NCBI RefSeq assembly: GCF_007665395.1
Contig: NZ_VDND01000005.1
Span: 248,001-312,000 of the forward strand
Length of the DNA stretch: 64,000 bases
Source: Pseudomonas oryzihabitans
Lineage (GTDB): Bacteria; Pseudomonadota; Gammaproteobacteria; Pseudomonadales; Pseudomonadaceae
Direction: 5' to 3'
Shown here: in pieces, positions 8,136 to 17,827 of the stretch
How positions within the stretch are numbered: position 1 is the first letter of the stretch
Layout: each line of letters begins with the position of its first letter
The notes under the pieces: model-generated
What the model saw: only the letters and a program-made list of their open reading frames with translations
Databases searched by the model: none
What the model was told of the DNA's origin: nothing
Program-made: the position numbers and the translations under genes

Positions 8136-9134
8136 ATGCCGCAGTCCTTCGCCTTCCTGCTGCTACCCGGTTTTTCCGCCCTGGGCTTCATCGCCACCCT
8201 GGAGCCGCTGCGGGTGGCCAATCGTTTTCGCCCGGGCAGCTACGCCTGGCGCATCCTCGGGCGCGAGGGCGCCGCCGTGACCGCCAGCAACGGCATGTCG
8301 GTCAACGTCGACGGCGGCCTCGAAACCCTGGCCCCCGGCACCACCCTGTTCGTGGTGGCCGGCTTCGAGGCCCTCGCCCATTACGACGACGGCCTCGCCA
8401 GCTGGCTGCGCCAGGTCGCCCGCCACGGCCATCCCCTCGGTGGCATCGATACCGGCACCCTGGTGCTGGCCCGCGCCGGCCTGCTGGACGGCCATAGAGT
8501 CACCCTGCACTGGGAAGCGGTGGCCGCCTTTCGCGAAGCCTGGCCGCAGCTGGAGGTCACCGGCGAGCTGTTCGAGATCGACCGCGGCCGCATCACCTGC
8601 GCCGGCGGCACGGCCAGTCTCGACCTGCTGCTGGAGCTGATCGGTCGCAGCCACGGCAGCGACCTGGCGGTGCAGGTTTCCGAGCAATTCGTCCTCGGCC
8701 GCATCCGCCCGCCGCGCGAGCACCAGCGGCTGCAGGTGGCGCAACGCTACGGCATCGCCAATCGCAAGCTGATCCGCGTGGTGGAACGCATGGAGCGGCA
8801 TACCGAGACGCCCCTGGGCACCCTGGAACTGGCGGCCGGCATCCAGGTGACCCGCCGCCAGCTGGAGCGGCTGTTCCGCCTCTATCTGGATACGACGCCC
8901 TCGACCTTCTACCTGCAGTTGCGCCTGGACAAGGCGCGCCAGCTCCTGCAGCAGGGTGACGCCAGCGTGCTGGAGGTCGCCCTGGCCTGCGGTTTCGAAT
9001 CCGCCTCCTATTTTTCCCGTTGCTACCGCCAGCGCTTCGGCCTGAGTCCGCGCGAGGACCGGCCCCGCCGCGATCCCGGCCGCTCGTCGCCGGCGGACGT
9101 CCTGGCGACGGCCGTGGCCCTCCCGCCGGCCTAG
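8136..9134 (+). CDS. cdhR: Carnitine-responsive AraC-family regulator CdhR
   Basis: A 332-residue regulator with an N-terminal GATase1/DJ-1-like domain (roughly 5-175) and a C-terminal AraC helix-turn-helix pair (about 215-310, ending in the typical GFESASYFSRCYRQRFG). This GATase-AraC architecture is shared with GbdR and other quaternary-amine regulators of Pseudomonas. Position opposite caiX-cdhCAB identifies it as the carnitine sensor that activates that operon. The ATG at 8136 matches the usual N-terminus of the domain; the upstream extension has no clear ribosome-binding site. Confidence 0.9.
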   Translation: MPQSFAFLLLPGFSALGFIATLEPLRVANRFRPGSYAWRILGREGAAVTASNGMSVNVDGGLETLAPGTTLFVVAGFEALAHYDDGLASWLRQVARHGHPLGGIDTGTLVLARAGLLDGHRVTLHWEAVAAFREAWPQLEVTGELFEIDRGRITCAGGTASLDLLLELIGRSHGSDLAVQVSEQFVLGRIRPPREHQRLQVAQRYGIANRKLIRVVERMERHTETPLGTLELAAGIQVTRRQLERLFRLYLDTTPSTFYLQLRLDKARQLLQQGDASVLEVALACGFESASYFSRCYRQRFGLSPREDRPRRDPGRSSPADVLATAVALPPA

Positions 9135-9265
9135 GACGACCCCGGCGCTGACGCTTCTGGTGATACCCCTGTCGTTTTTGCATCCGGTCGGCGGGAACCC
9201 CGGGGCTATGCTGGCCTCGAATCGCCGGCACCCGTTCCGGCGCAAGACTTCCGCCGGAGCCCGTC

Positions 9266-10243
<978 letters not shown>

Positions 10244-10250
10244 TCCTGAT

Positions 10251-10338
10251 GTAGGTCGGGTTGAGCACAGCGAAGCCCGACAAACCTTTACCACCCCTTT
10301 CCTACCGTCGGGCTTCGCTAACGTTCAGCCCGACCTAC
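10251..10338. repeat. Imperfect inverted repeat, REP/BIME-like
   Basis: GTAGGTCGGGTTGAGC...GAAGCCCGAC (10251-10281) is matched in reverse by GTCGGGCTTCGC...GCCCGACCTAC (10307-10338). The arms can fold into a long cruciform or mRNA hairpin between the dipeptidase and DUF5943 genes. A related half-element lies at 17777-17806. Such elements are common dispersed extragenic repeats in pseudomonads. Confidence 0.8.
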
Positions 10339-10361
10339 GACTCTCTGCTCCGGAGTACCTC

Positions 10362-10892
10362 ATGGCCAGCCACGCCCCCGAAATGCCCATCCAGGTCGAC
10401 GACGAAACCGGCGTCTGGACCACCGACGCCCTGCCGATGCTCTACGTACCCCGGCATTTCTTCGTCAACAACCACATGGGCATCGAAGAAGTCCTGGGCG
10501 CCGACCAATACGCCGAGATCCTCTACAAGGCCGGCTACAAGTCCGCCTGGCACTGGTGCGAGAAGGAAGCCGAGTGCCATGGCCTGCAGGGCGCCGCGGT
10601 GTTCGAGCACTACATGAAGCGCCTGTCGCAGCGCGGCTGGGGCCTGTTCGAGACCCAGAAGCTCGACCTGGACACCGGTCATGCCGAGGTCAAGCTCAAG
10701 CATTCCGCCTTCGTCTACGTCTACGGCAAGGTCAACCGCAAGGTCGACTACATGTTCACCGGCTGGTTCTCCGGCGCCATCGACCAGATCCTGGCCGACA
10801 AGGGCAGTGCCATCCGCACCGTCACCGTGCAGGAATACAGCGGTTCCGAAGAGGGCCACGACGACGGCCTTTTCGTCACCCGGCCGAAGTAA
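10362..10892 (+). CDS. DUF5943 protein of the dimethylglycine operon
   Basis: A 176-residue soluble protein with no signal peptide. It has two Trp-Cys-type motifs (WHWCEKEAECHG near 63-74) and a C-terminal half rich in aromatic residues. The same protein sits between the dipeptidase and dgcA in P. aeruginosa. The fold looks related to V4R/4-vinyl-reductase-type small-molecule-binding domains, but that is a weak impression. Its conserved position implies a part in dimethylglycine catabolism, possibly chaperone or cofactor handling; no function is shown. Confidence 0.75.
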   Translation: MASHAPEMPIQVDDETGVWTTDALPMLYVPRHFFVNNHMGIEEVLGADQYAEILYKAGYKSAWHWCEKEAECHGLQGAAVFEHYMKRLSQRGWGLFETQKLDLDTGHAEVKLKHSAFVYVYGKVNRKVDYMFTGWFSGAIDQILADKGSAIRTVTVQEYSGSEEGHDDGLFVTRPK

Positions 10893-10997
10893 CGCCACGC
10901 CCCCGGGTGGCCGCCGACCCACTCGCCGCCACCCCAGCAACACCCCAGAGCAAGAGCGCGGCTCAAGACCGCGCACCAGCCGATCGAGGAGAAGGTC

Positions 10998-13058
10998 ATG
11001 GCCTTCGAAGCAATGTTCCAGCCGATCCAGATCGGCAAGCTCACCATCCGCAACCGCGTACTCTCCACGGCCCACGCCGAGGTCTATGCCACCGATGGCG
11101 GCATGACCACCGAGAGGTACGTCAAGTATTACGAAGAGAAGGCCAAGGGCGGCATCGGCCTGGCCATCTGCGGGGGTTCCTCGGTGGTCGCCATCGACAG
11201 CCCCCAGCACTGGTGGAGTTCGGTCAACCTCTCCACCGACCGCATCATTCCGCATTTCCAGAATCTGGCCGACGCCATGCACAAGCATGGCGCCAAGATC
11301 ATGATCCAGATCACCCACATGGGCCGGCGTTCGCGTTGGGACGGCGGCCACTGGCCGACCCTGATGTCGCCGTCGGGCATCCGCGAGCCCGTGCACCGCG
11401 CCACCTGCAAGACCATCGAGCCGGAAGAGATCTGGCGGGTGATCGGCAACTTCGCCCAGGCCGCCCGCCGTGCCAAGGCCGGTGGCCTGGACGGCGTCGA
11501 GCTGTCCGCCGTGCACCAGCACATGATCGACCAGTTCTGGTCGCCGCGGGTCAACAAGCGCACCGACGAATGGGGCGGTAGCTTCGAGAACCGCATGAGA
11601 TTCGGCATGGAGGTGCTCAAGGCCGTGCGCGCCGAGGTCGGTGACGACTTCTGCGTCGGCATGCGCATCACCGGGGACGAATTCCACCCCGATGGCCTGT
11701 CCCACGACGACATGAAGCAGATCGCCAAGTACTACAGCGACACCGGCATGCTCGACTTCATCGGCGTGGTCGGCTCGGGCTGCGACACCCACAACACCCT
11801 GGCCAACGTCATCCCCAACATGACCTATCCGCCGGAGCCCTTCCTGCACCTGGCCGCGGGCATCAAGGAAGTGGTCAACGTGCCGGTGCTGCACGCCCAG
11901 AACATCAAGGACCCCAACCAGGCCACCCGCATCCTCGAGGGCGGCTACGTCGACATGGTCGGCATGACCCGCGCCCACATCGCCGACCCGCACCTGATCA
12001 CCAAGATCAAGATGGGCCAGGTCGACCAGATCCGTCAGTGCGTCGGCGCCAACTACTGCATCGACCGCCAGTACAATGGCCTGGACGTGCTGTGCATCCA
12101 GAACGCCGCCACCAGCCGCGAATACATGGGCCTGCCGCACATCATCGAGAAGTCCACCGGGCCCAAGCGCAAGGTGGTCATCGTCGGCGGCGGCCCGGCT
12201 GGCATGGAGGCCGCGCGCGTCTCGGCCGAGCGCGGCCATGACGTCACCCTGTTCGAGAAGCAGGAGCAGCTCGGCGGCCAGATCACCCTGGCCTCCCGCG
12301 CCCCGCAACGCGACCAGATCGCCGGCATCACCCGCTGGTACCAGCTGGAACTGGCGCGTCTGGGCATCGACCTGCGCCTGGGCACCGCCGCCGATCCGGC
12401 GACCATCCTCGACCTGCGCCCGGACATCGTCATCCTGGCCAACGGCGGCCATCCCTTCCTGGAACAGGTCGAGCACTGGCACGCCGCCGACGGCCTGGTC
12501 GTCAGCAGCTGGGACATCCTCTCGGGCAAGGTCGAGCCGGGCAAGAACGTGCTGGTGTACGACACCATCTGCGAATTCACCGGCATGTCGGTGGCCGACT
12601 ACCTGGCCGACAAGGGCGCCCAGGTGGAAATCGTCACCGACGACATCAAGCCGGGCGTGGCCATCGGCGGGACCACCTTCCCGACCTACTACCGCAGCCT
12701 CTATCCCAAGGAAGTGATCATGACCGGCGACCTGATGCTGGAAAAGGTCTACGCCGAGGGCGACAAGAAGGTCGCGGTGCTGGAGAACGAATACACCGGT
12801 GCCCGCGAAGAACGCGTGGTCGACCAGATCGTCATCGAGAACGGCGTGCGCCCGGACGAGGGCCTCTACTACGCCCTCAAGGAAGACTCGCGCAACAAGG
12901 GCCAGATGGACATCGAGGCGCTGTTCGCCATCGAGCCGCAGCCGGCGTTGAACGAGGCCGGCAACGGCTACCTGCTCTACCGGATCGGCGATTGCGTGGC
13001 CCAGCGCAACACCCACGCCGCCATCTACGACGCCCTGCGCCTGTGCAAGGACTTCTAA
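10998..13058 (+). CDS. dgcA: Dimethylglycine demethylation flavoprotein DgcA
   Basis: A 686-residue enzyme of the old-yellow-enzyme/2,4-dienoyl-CoA reductase type. Residues 1-340 form the FMN TIM barrel; an iron-sulfur loop lies around 347-366; from about 390 a dinucleotide-binding domain starts with VIVGGGPAGMEAARV. With DgcB it demethylates dimethylglycine to sarcosine. The usual four-cysteine iron-sulfur motif (CxxCxxxC...C) reads CVGANYC...C here, so the second cysteine is Ala. Start ATG follows GAGGAGAAGG. Downstream dgcB and the ETF pair provide the electron path. Confidence 0.9.
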   Translation: MAFEAMFQPIQIGKLTIRNRVLSTAHAEVYATDGGMTTERYVKYYEEKAKGGIGLAICGGSSVVAIDSPQHWWSSVNLSTDRIIPHFQNLADAMHKHGAKIMIQITHMGRRSRWDGGHWPTLMSPSGIREPVHRATCKTIEPEEIWRVIGNFAQAARRAKAGGLDGVELSAVHQHMIDQFWSPRVNKRTDEWGGSFENRMRFGMEVLKAVRAEVGDDFCVGMRITGDEFHPDGLSHDDMKQIAKYYSDTGMLDFIGVVGSGCDTHNTLANVIPNMTYPPEPFLHLAAGIKEVVNVPVLHAQNIKDPNQATRILEGGYVDMVGMTRAHIADPHLITKIKMGQVDQIRQCVGANYCIDRQYNGLDVLCIQNAATSREYMGLPHIIEKSTGPKRKVVIVGGGPAGMEAARVSAERGHDVTLFEKQEQLGGQITLASRAPQRDQIAGITRWYQLELARLGIDLRLGTAADPATILDLRPDIVILANGGHPFLEQVEHWHAADGLVVSSWDILSGKVEPGKNVLVYDTICEFTGMSVADYLADKGAQVEIVTDDIKPGVAIGGTTFPTYYRSLYPKEVIMTGDLMLEKVYAEGDKKVAVLENEYTGAREERVVDQIVIENGVRPDEGLYYALKEDSRNKGQMDIEALFAIEPQPALNEAGNGYLLYRIGDCVAQRNTHAAIYDALRLCKDF

Positions 13059-13100
13059 GACACGCCCCGTGAGGGTTCGCAACGTCCGGTCGGCACGGAC

Positions 13101-13205
13101 AGCTCCCTCTCCCTGAGGGAGAGGGCGGGGGTGAGGGAGCTGCGCTGACGCCCAGGCGTTAACTCAGGCTCCTCATTCCGGCTTTCTCCCCAGGGAGAGC
13201 GGGCG
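13101..13205. repeat. REP-like element between dgcA and dgcB
   Basis: AGCTCCCTCTCCCTGAGGGA... ending GGTGAGGGAGCT (13101-13141) is a hairpin with the widespread CCCTCTCCC-GGGAGAGGG-C-GGGGTGAGGG pattern. A decayed second copy (CTCCCCAGGGAGAG) lies at 13185-13199. Similar elements recur at 15248-15359 and 17438-17698. Confidence 0.8.
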
Positions 13206-13242
13206 ATCCGCCGCCACCCGAGGTCCCGTAGGGAGACCCGCA

Positions 13243-15234
13243 ATGCTCAGTACCATCCTCCCCATCCTGCTCTTCGCCGCCCTGGCCCTCACCGTGATCG
13301 GTGCCGTGCGCCGCTTCAGTCTCTGGCGACAGGGCCGCCCGGCCGAGGTCGACTGGGTCGGTGGGCTGCTGAAGATGCCGCGCCGCTACCTGGTGGATCT
13401 GCACCACGTGGTCGACCGCGACAAGTACATCTCCAAGACCCACGTGGCCACCGCCGGCGGTTTCGTCCTGGCGGCGCTGCTGGCCATCCTGGTGCATGGC
13501 TTCGGCCTGCACAGCCGCATCCTCGGCTGGGCGCTGCTGGCGGCCACCGCCTGCATGTTCACCGGCGCCCTGTTCGTCGCCAAGCGCCGCCGCAACCCGC
13601 CGGCGCGGCTGTCCAAGGGCCCCTGGATGCGCCTGCCGAAGAGCCTGCTGGCCTTCGCCGCGAGCTTCTTCATCGCCACCCTGCCGGTCGCCGGCATCCT
13701 GCCGCCGGACTTCGGTGGCTGGCTGCTGGCCGCGGTGCTGGCGGTCGGCGTGGCCTGGGGCGTGTCCGAGCTGTTCCTCGGCATGACCTGGGGCGGTCCC
13801 ATCAAGCACGCCTTCGCCGGTGCCCTGCACCTGGCCTGGCACCGCCGCGCCGAGCGCTTCAGCACCCCACACAACGCCAGCGCCGCCCGCTCCAGCGGCC
13901 TCAAGGCGCTGGACCTGGACGATCCCCAGGCGCCGCTGGGCGTGGAAAAGCCCGCCGACTTCACCTGGAACCAGCTGCTCGGCTTCGATGCCTGCGTCCA
14001 GTGCGGCCGCTGCGAAGCCATGTGCCCGGCCTTCGCCGCCGGCCAGCCGCTCAATCCCAAGAAGCTGATTCAGGACATGGTGGTCGGCCTCAAGGGCGGC
14101 AGCGATGCCCATTATTTCGGCTCGCCCTACCCGGGCAAGCCGGTCGGCGAGCACGCCGGCGGTCCGCACCTGCCGATCGTCGCCCGCCAGGGCAAGGCCC
14201 TGGTGGACGCCGAGACCCTCTGGTCCTGCACCACCTGCCGCGCCTGCGTCGAGGAATGCCCGATGATGATCGAGCACGTCGATGCCATCGTCGACATGCG
14301 CCGGCACCTGACGCTGGAACGCGGCGAGACGCCGAACAAGGGCGCCGAGGTGCTGGAAAATCTCATCGCCACCGACAACCCCGGCGGCTTCGCCCCCGGT
14401 GGTCGCCTGAACTGGGCCGCCGACCTGGACCTGCCGCTGATGAAGGACCGCGGCCAGGCCGAGGTGCTGTTCTGGGTCGGCGACGGCGCGTTCGACATGC
14501 GCAACCAGCGCACCCTGCGCGCCTTCGTCAAGGTGCTCAAGGCGGCCAAGGTGGACTTCGCCGTACTCGGCCTGGAAGAGCGCGACAGCGGCGACGTGGC
14601 CCGTCGCCTGGGTGACGAGGCGACCTTCCAGCAACTGGCCAGGCGCAACATCGAGACCCTGGGCAAATATCGCTTCCAGACCATCGTCTCCTGCGATCCG
14701 CACAGCTTCCACGTGCTCAAGAACGAATACGGCGCCCTGGGCGGTCACTACCAGGTGCAGCACCACAGCACCTTCATCGAGACCCTGCTCAGCCGCGGCA
14801 CCCTGTACCTGGGCCAGCATGCGCTGGCCGAGCAGGGCGCCACCATCACCTATCACGATCCCTGCTACCTGGGCCGCTACAACGGCGAGTACGAGGCCCC
14901 GCGCGCGGTGCTCAAGGCGCTGGGCATCGCGGTCAAGGAGATGGAGCGTTCCGGTTTCCGCTCGCGTTGCTGCGGTGGTGGCGGCGGTGCCCCCATCACC
15001 GACATCCCCGGCAAGCAGCGGATCCCCGACATGCGCATGGCCGACATCCAGTCAACCGGCGCCGAGCTGGTGGCCGTGGGTTGCCCCCAGTGCACCCTGA
15101 TGCTGGAAGGCGTGGTCGCGCCGCGCCCGGAGATCAAGGACATCGCCGAGCTGGTGGCCGAGGCCATCGTCGAGGCGCCGGTCGAAAGCAAGCCGACCGC
15201 GGCACGGCGGCCGGTGGCCGAGGCCTTGTCGTGA
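13243..15234 (+). CDS. dgcB: Dimethylglycine catabolism iron-sulfur membrane protein DgcB
   Basis: A 663-residue protein with an N-terminal membrane domain (DUF3483, about four or five hydrophobic segments within residues 1-200), two 4Fe-4S clusters (CVQCGRCEAMCP near 250 and CTTCRACVEECP near 328) and a C-terminal heterodisulfide-reductase-like CCG region (RCCGGGGG near 574 and GCPQC near 610). It resembles electron-transfer membrane subunits such as those of glycolate oxidase and heterodisulfide reductase. With DgcA and the ETF pair it would move electrons from dimethylglycine towards the quinone pool. GGGAGA precedes the ATG. Confidence 0.9.
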   Translation: MLSTILPILLFAALALTVIGAVRRFSLWRQGRPAEVDWVGGLLKMPRRYLVDLHHVVDRDKYISKTHVATAGGFVLAALLAILVHGFGLHSRILGWALLAATACMFTGALFVAKRRRNPPARLSKGPWMRLPKSLLAFAASFFIATLPVAGILPPDFGGWLLAAVLAVGVAWGVSELFLGMTWGGPIKHAFAGALHLAWHRRAERFSTPHNASAARSSGLKALDLDDPQAPLGVEKPADFTWNQLLGFDACVQCGRCEAMCPAFAAGQPLNPKKLIQDMVVGLKGGSDAHYFGSPYPGKPVGEHAGGPHLPIVARQGKALVDAETLWSCTTCRACVEECPMMIEHVDAIVDMRRHLTLERGETPNKGAEVLENLIATDNPGGFAPGGRLNWAADLDLPLMKDRGQAEVLFWVGDGAFDMRNQRTLRAFVKVLKAAKVDFAVLGLEERDSGDVARRLGDEATFQQLARRNIETLGKYRFQTIVSCDPHSFHVLKNEYGALGGHYQVQHHSTFIETLLSRGTLYLGQHALAEQGATITYHDPCYLGRYNGEYEAPRAVLKALGIAVKEMERSGFRSRCCGGGGGAPITDIPGKQRIPDMRMADIQSTGAELVAVGCPQCTLMLEGVVAPRPEIKDIAELVAEAIVEAPVESKPTAARRPVAEALS

Positions 15235-15247
15235 GTACGGTTGGTAG

Positions 15248-15359
15248 CCCCCTCACCCTAGCCCTCTCCCCGAGGGGAGAGGGGATGGCTACGGGTGTCC
15301 GGCAAGCTCAGTCGCTTTTCGCCCCCTCTCCCCTCCGGGGAGAGGGCTGGGGTGAGGGG
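15248..15359. repeat. Inverted pair of REP-like elements
   Basis: Two copies of the same element face each other: one on the minus orientation (15248-15284) and one on the plus orientation (15322-15359), separated by 37 bases. Each has a CCCTCTCCCC/GGGGAGAGGG stem. A head-to-head pair like this is the usual form of bacterial interspersed mosaic elements and lies between dgcB and the etf genes. Confidence 0.85.
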
Positions 15360-15403
15360 CCCACCGCGCACCTCACCTGCCATTTCCAAACGGAGCGCCC
15401 AGC

Positions 15404-16639
15404 ATGAGCATCATCCGTCGCGATCCGCGCCGCGAGTGGATCGCGCGCAACCGTCTGCATCCCTTGCACGCGAGCATCGCCAGCAGCGCCGATGCCGAAG
15501 TCCGCTGGATGGGCCCCAATGGCCTGGTCCGCAAGAATCCCCATGCCGCGGCCGCCGGCTTCCTTGGCCCCCAGGGCGTCAAGCGGATCGACCGCAGTGG
15601 CGCCCAGCAGGGCGGTGGCCGCCGTGGCGCGGCCCAGGCGGTGGAAGAACAACTGCCGCTGCACCGGATCGTCGAACCGGCCTTCTACATCGCCGTGGTC
15701 CCGGACCTGGTCAGCGGTCGCCTGACCGCCCACGACCGTGACCTGCTGGGCCTGGCCCGGCAACTGGCCGGTGCCGAGGGCGCCGTGCTGGCGGTGGTCT
15801 TCGGCGAGGTCAAGGAAAGCGCCTTCGATACCGCCGGCGTGGATCGCCTGCTGCATCTGGAAGGCGAGCAATTCCAGGGCTATGCGCCCGAGCAGCGGGT
15901 CCTCGCCCTGCGCGCGGTGAACAACGAACTGCAGCCGCGTCACTGGCTGCTGCCGGACAGCCGCAGCGGCGGGGGCGAATTGGGTCGACGCCTGGGCGCG
16001 GCCCTGCACGAACGTCCCGCCACCCGCGTCTGGCAGGTCAAGGACGGCCTGGCCATCGGCCGCGCCGGTGCCGGTCGCCAGGATCTGCAGCAGCCGCTGC
16101 CGCGCCTGGTGCTGGCCCTGCCGGAATGCGCGGAGCCGGTCGGCGAGACCCGGCACGAAGTCCTGCCGGTCCAGCTGAGCGGCGGCATCGCCCGCCATCT
16201 GCCCCGCATCGAGGACCTCGGCCCAGTGGCGGTCGATCCCATGCAGATCCCCCTGGGCGAGGCGGAGTTCATCCTCTCCGGCGGCAACGGCATCAGCGAC
16301 TGGAATCTGTTCCACAGCACCGCCGCCATCCTGGGTGCCACCGAGGGCGCCTCGCGGGTAGCGGTGGACGACGGCCATATGCCGCGCAACCGCCAGGTCG
16401 GTGCCACCGGGACCTGGGTCACCGCCCGGGTCTATCTGGCCGTGGGCATCTCCGGCGCCGTGCAGCACCTGCAGGGCATCGCCAGCTGCGACAAGGTCAT
16501 CGCCATCAACACCAATCCGGGCTGCGACATGGTCAAGCGCGCCGACCTGTCGGTGATCGGCAACGGTGACGCCATCCTGGCCGCCCTGGCGCGGCTGGTC
16601 GAACAACAGCGGGCAGGGGAGTTGCAGGATGTCGCCTGA
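15404..16639 (+). CDS. etfA: Electron transfer flavoprotein alpha subunit
   Basis: A 411-residue ETF alpha-type protein. An N-terminal extension of about 85 residues, rich in Arg, Gly and Ala, precedes the ETF domain. The C-terminal FAD domain is clear: GATGTWV near 330, GISGAVQHL near 350 and INTNPGCDMVKRADL near 371. It is larger than the housekeeping EtfA (about 310) and is the paralogue dedicated to the dgc operon, taking electrons from dimethylglycine demethylation. Its stop overlaps the start of the beta-subunit gene by 11 bases. Confidence 0.88.
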   Translation: MSIIRRDPRREWIARNRLHPLHASIASSADAEVRWMGPNGLVRKNPHAAAAGFLGPQGVKRIDRSGAQQGGGRRGAAQAVEEQLPLHRIVEPAFYIAVVPDLVSGRLTAHDRDLLGLARQLAGAEGAVLAVVFGEVKESAFDTAGVDRLLHLEGEQFQGYAPEQRVLALRAVNNELQPRHWLLPDSRSGGGELGRRLGAALHERPATRVWQVKDGLAIGRAGAGRQDLQQPLPRLVLALPECAEPVGETRHEVLPVQLSGGIARHLPRIEDLGPVAVDPMQIPLGEAEFILSGGNGISDWNLFHSTAAILGATEGASRVAVDDGHMPRNRQVGATGTWVTARVYLAVGISGAVQHLQGIASCDKVIAINTNPGCDMVKRADLSVIGNGDAILAALARLVEQQRAGELQDVA

Positions 16640-17429
16640 GCAGAAGCTGCCGTCGCTGGACGGCGTCAAGGTCGTCGCCTTGGTCTCGGTCGGCGCCCAC
16701 CCCACCTCTGGTCGCGCACGGCGCGCAGAGCAGGATGCCCGTGCCGTGGAACTCGGCCTGCGCCTGGTGGGCGACAAGCTGCGCGTACTGCACGCCGGCG
16801 ATCCCGCCGAGGAAGCCCTGCGCGGCTACCTGGGCATGGGCGTGCCGGCCCTGCACGTGCTGGAGCAGCCGGCGGGCGCCGATGCCCTGCCGGCCCTCGG
16901 TGACACCCTGCGCGAGGTCGGCGCGGGCCTGGTACTGACCGGCAGCCAGGCAGAAACGGGCGAGGGCTCGGGCTTGTTGCCCTATCTCCTCGCGGAAACC
17001 CTGGGCTGGCCCCTGGTGGTCGGGCTCGCCGCGGTGGAAGCCGTGGAAGGCGGCCAGGCGACCGTACTGCAAGCCCTGCCGCGCGGCCAACGCCGCCGGC
17101 TGCGGGTGCGCCTGCCCTTCGTCGCCAGCGTCGACAGCGCCGCCCCGGCACCCCGGCAAAGCGCCTTCGGCCCCGCGCGCCGTGGCGAGCTGCAGGTGGA
17201 GACCACCGAGGTGGTGCAGGACAGCCTGTTCGAGGACGGCGAATTGCAACCGGCCAAGGCCCGTCCCAAGCGCCTCAAGGTGATCAAGGCCAAGACCGCC
17301 GCCGACCGCTTCAAGGCCGCCACGGCCAAGGCCTCCGGCGATGGCGGCCAGGTCCTCAAGGATCTGGCTCCCGAAGCCGCGGCCGCCGCCATCCTCAAGG
17401 TGCTGCGCGAGGAAGGCGTGGTGCGTTGA
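16629..17429 (+). CDS. etfB: Electron transfer flavoprotein beta subunit
   Basis: A 266-residue ETF beta-type subunit. The start is the ATG at 16629 with GCAGG upstream, inside the end of the alpha-subunit gene. The N-terminal VVALVSVGAHPTSGR replaces the typical VKRV motif, while the central TGSQAETGEGSGLLPYLLAETLGWP region follows the ETF pattern. The C-terminus is Lys- and Ala-rich. It partners the preceding subunit. Divergence from housekeeping EtfB is marked, as is usual for the dgc-associated pair. Confidence 0.87.
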   Translation: MSPEQKLPSLDGVKVVALVSVGAHPTSGRARRAEQDARAVELGLRLVGDKLRVLHAGDPAEEALRGYLGMGVPALHVLEQPAGADALPALGDTLREVGAGLVLTGSQAETGEGSGLLPYLLAETLGWPLVVGLAAVEAVEGGQATVLQALPRGQRRRLRVRLPFVASVDSAAPAPRQSAFGPARRGELQVETTEVVQDSLFEDGELQPAKARPKRLKVIKAKTAADRFKAATAKASGDGGQVLKDLAPEAAAAAILKVLREEGVVR

Positions 17430-17437
17430 AGCTGTAA

Positions 17438-17755
17438 CCCCCTCTCCCTCGGGGAGAGTGCTGGGGTGAGGGAGGCTCGGAACTCAAGCTTCGGGTGGAA
17501 AAGGCTACGCCGTTTTCCACGCTACGATATTGAAGCCACGCTCCAAACCATTCCCTCTCCCTGCGGGATAGGACTAGGGTGAGGGAAGCCCCGGTACCCA
17601 AGCCTCAGGTGGAAGAGGCTGCGCCGTTTTCCACGCTACGGAGCCGACGCCACGCTCCAAACCATCCCTCTCCCTCGGGGAGAGGGCTAGGGTGAGGGAA
17701 GCCCCGGTACCCAAGCCTCAGGTGGAAGGCTGCGCCGCTTTCCACGCTACGGAGC
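17438..17755. repeat. Threefold composite REP array between etfB and polA
   Basis: Element A (CCCTCTCCCT...GGGTGAGGG) occurs at 17438-17472, 17551-17585 and 17664-17698, exactly 113 bases apart. Element B, a hairpin GTGGAAAA...TTTTCCAC followed by GCTACG, occurs at 17494-17526, 17608-17640 and 17720-17751. The A-B unit, including linkers such as GCCACGCTCCAAACCAT, is thus repeated in tandem. The hairpins lie in the 3' flanks of both etfB and the convergent polA and could stabilise or end their transcripts. Confidence 0.9.
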
Positions 17756-17776
17756 TACCACGACGTGCAGGACCCC

Positions 17777-17806
17777 GTAGGTTGGGCTGAGCCTGCGAAG
17801 CCCAAC
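17777..17806. repeat. Single GTAGGTTGGGC-type extragenic repeat
   Basis: GTAGGTTGGGCTGAGC followed by GCGAAGCCCAAC forms a short hairpin and resembles the left arm of the inverted repeat at 10251-10338. Confidence 0.7.
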
Positions 17807-17827
17807 GATCCCAACCTCCGACGCCTA

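Larger units (their letters stand above)
17430..17827. other. Intergenic region of repeats
   Basis: About 400 bases between the convergent etfB and polA genes. It is filled by the threefold A-B repeat array and one GTAGGTTGGGC element. No reading frame, tRNA or T-run terminator is evident. Confidence 0.8.

Noticed and set aside
10335..13082. A 915-codon open frame on the minus strand across dgcA
   Set aside because: It is the mirror of the GC-rich dgcA codons; its Asp/His/Val/Gly-rich composition is typical of antisense frames, and dgcA itself is unmistakable.
17438..17755. Possible CRISPR array
   Set aside because: There are only three units, the repeats are imperfect hairpins of two different types, and the linkers are themselves repeated rather than unique.
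17430..17827. Spot 42-like sRNA (ErsA), known next to polA in P. aeruginosa
   Set aside because: The polA flank here holds only repeats; no sRNA-like segment with a T-run terminator was found.
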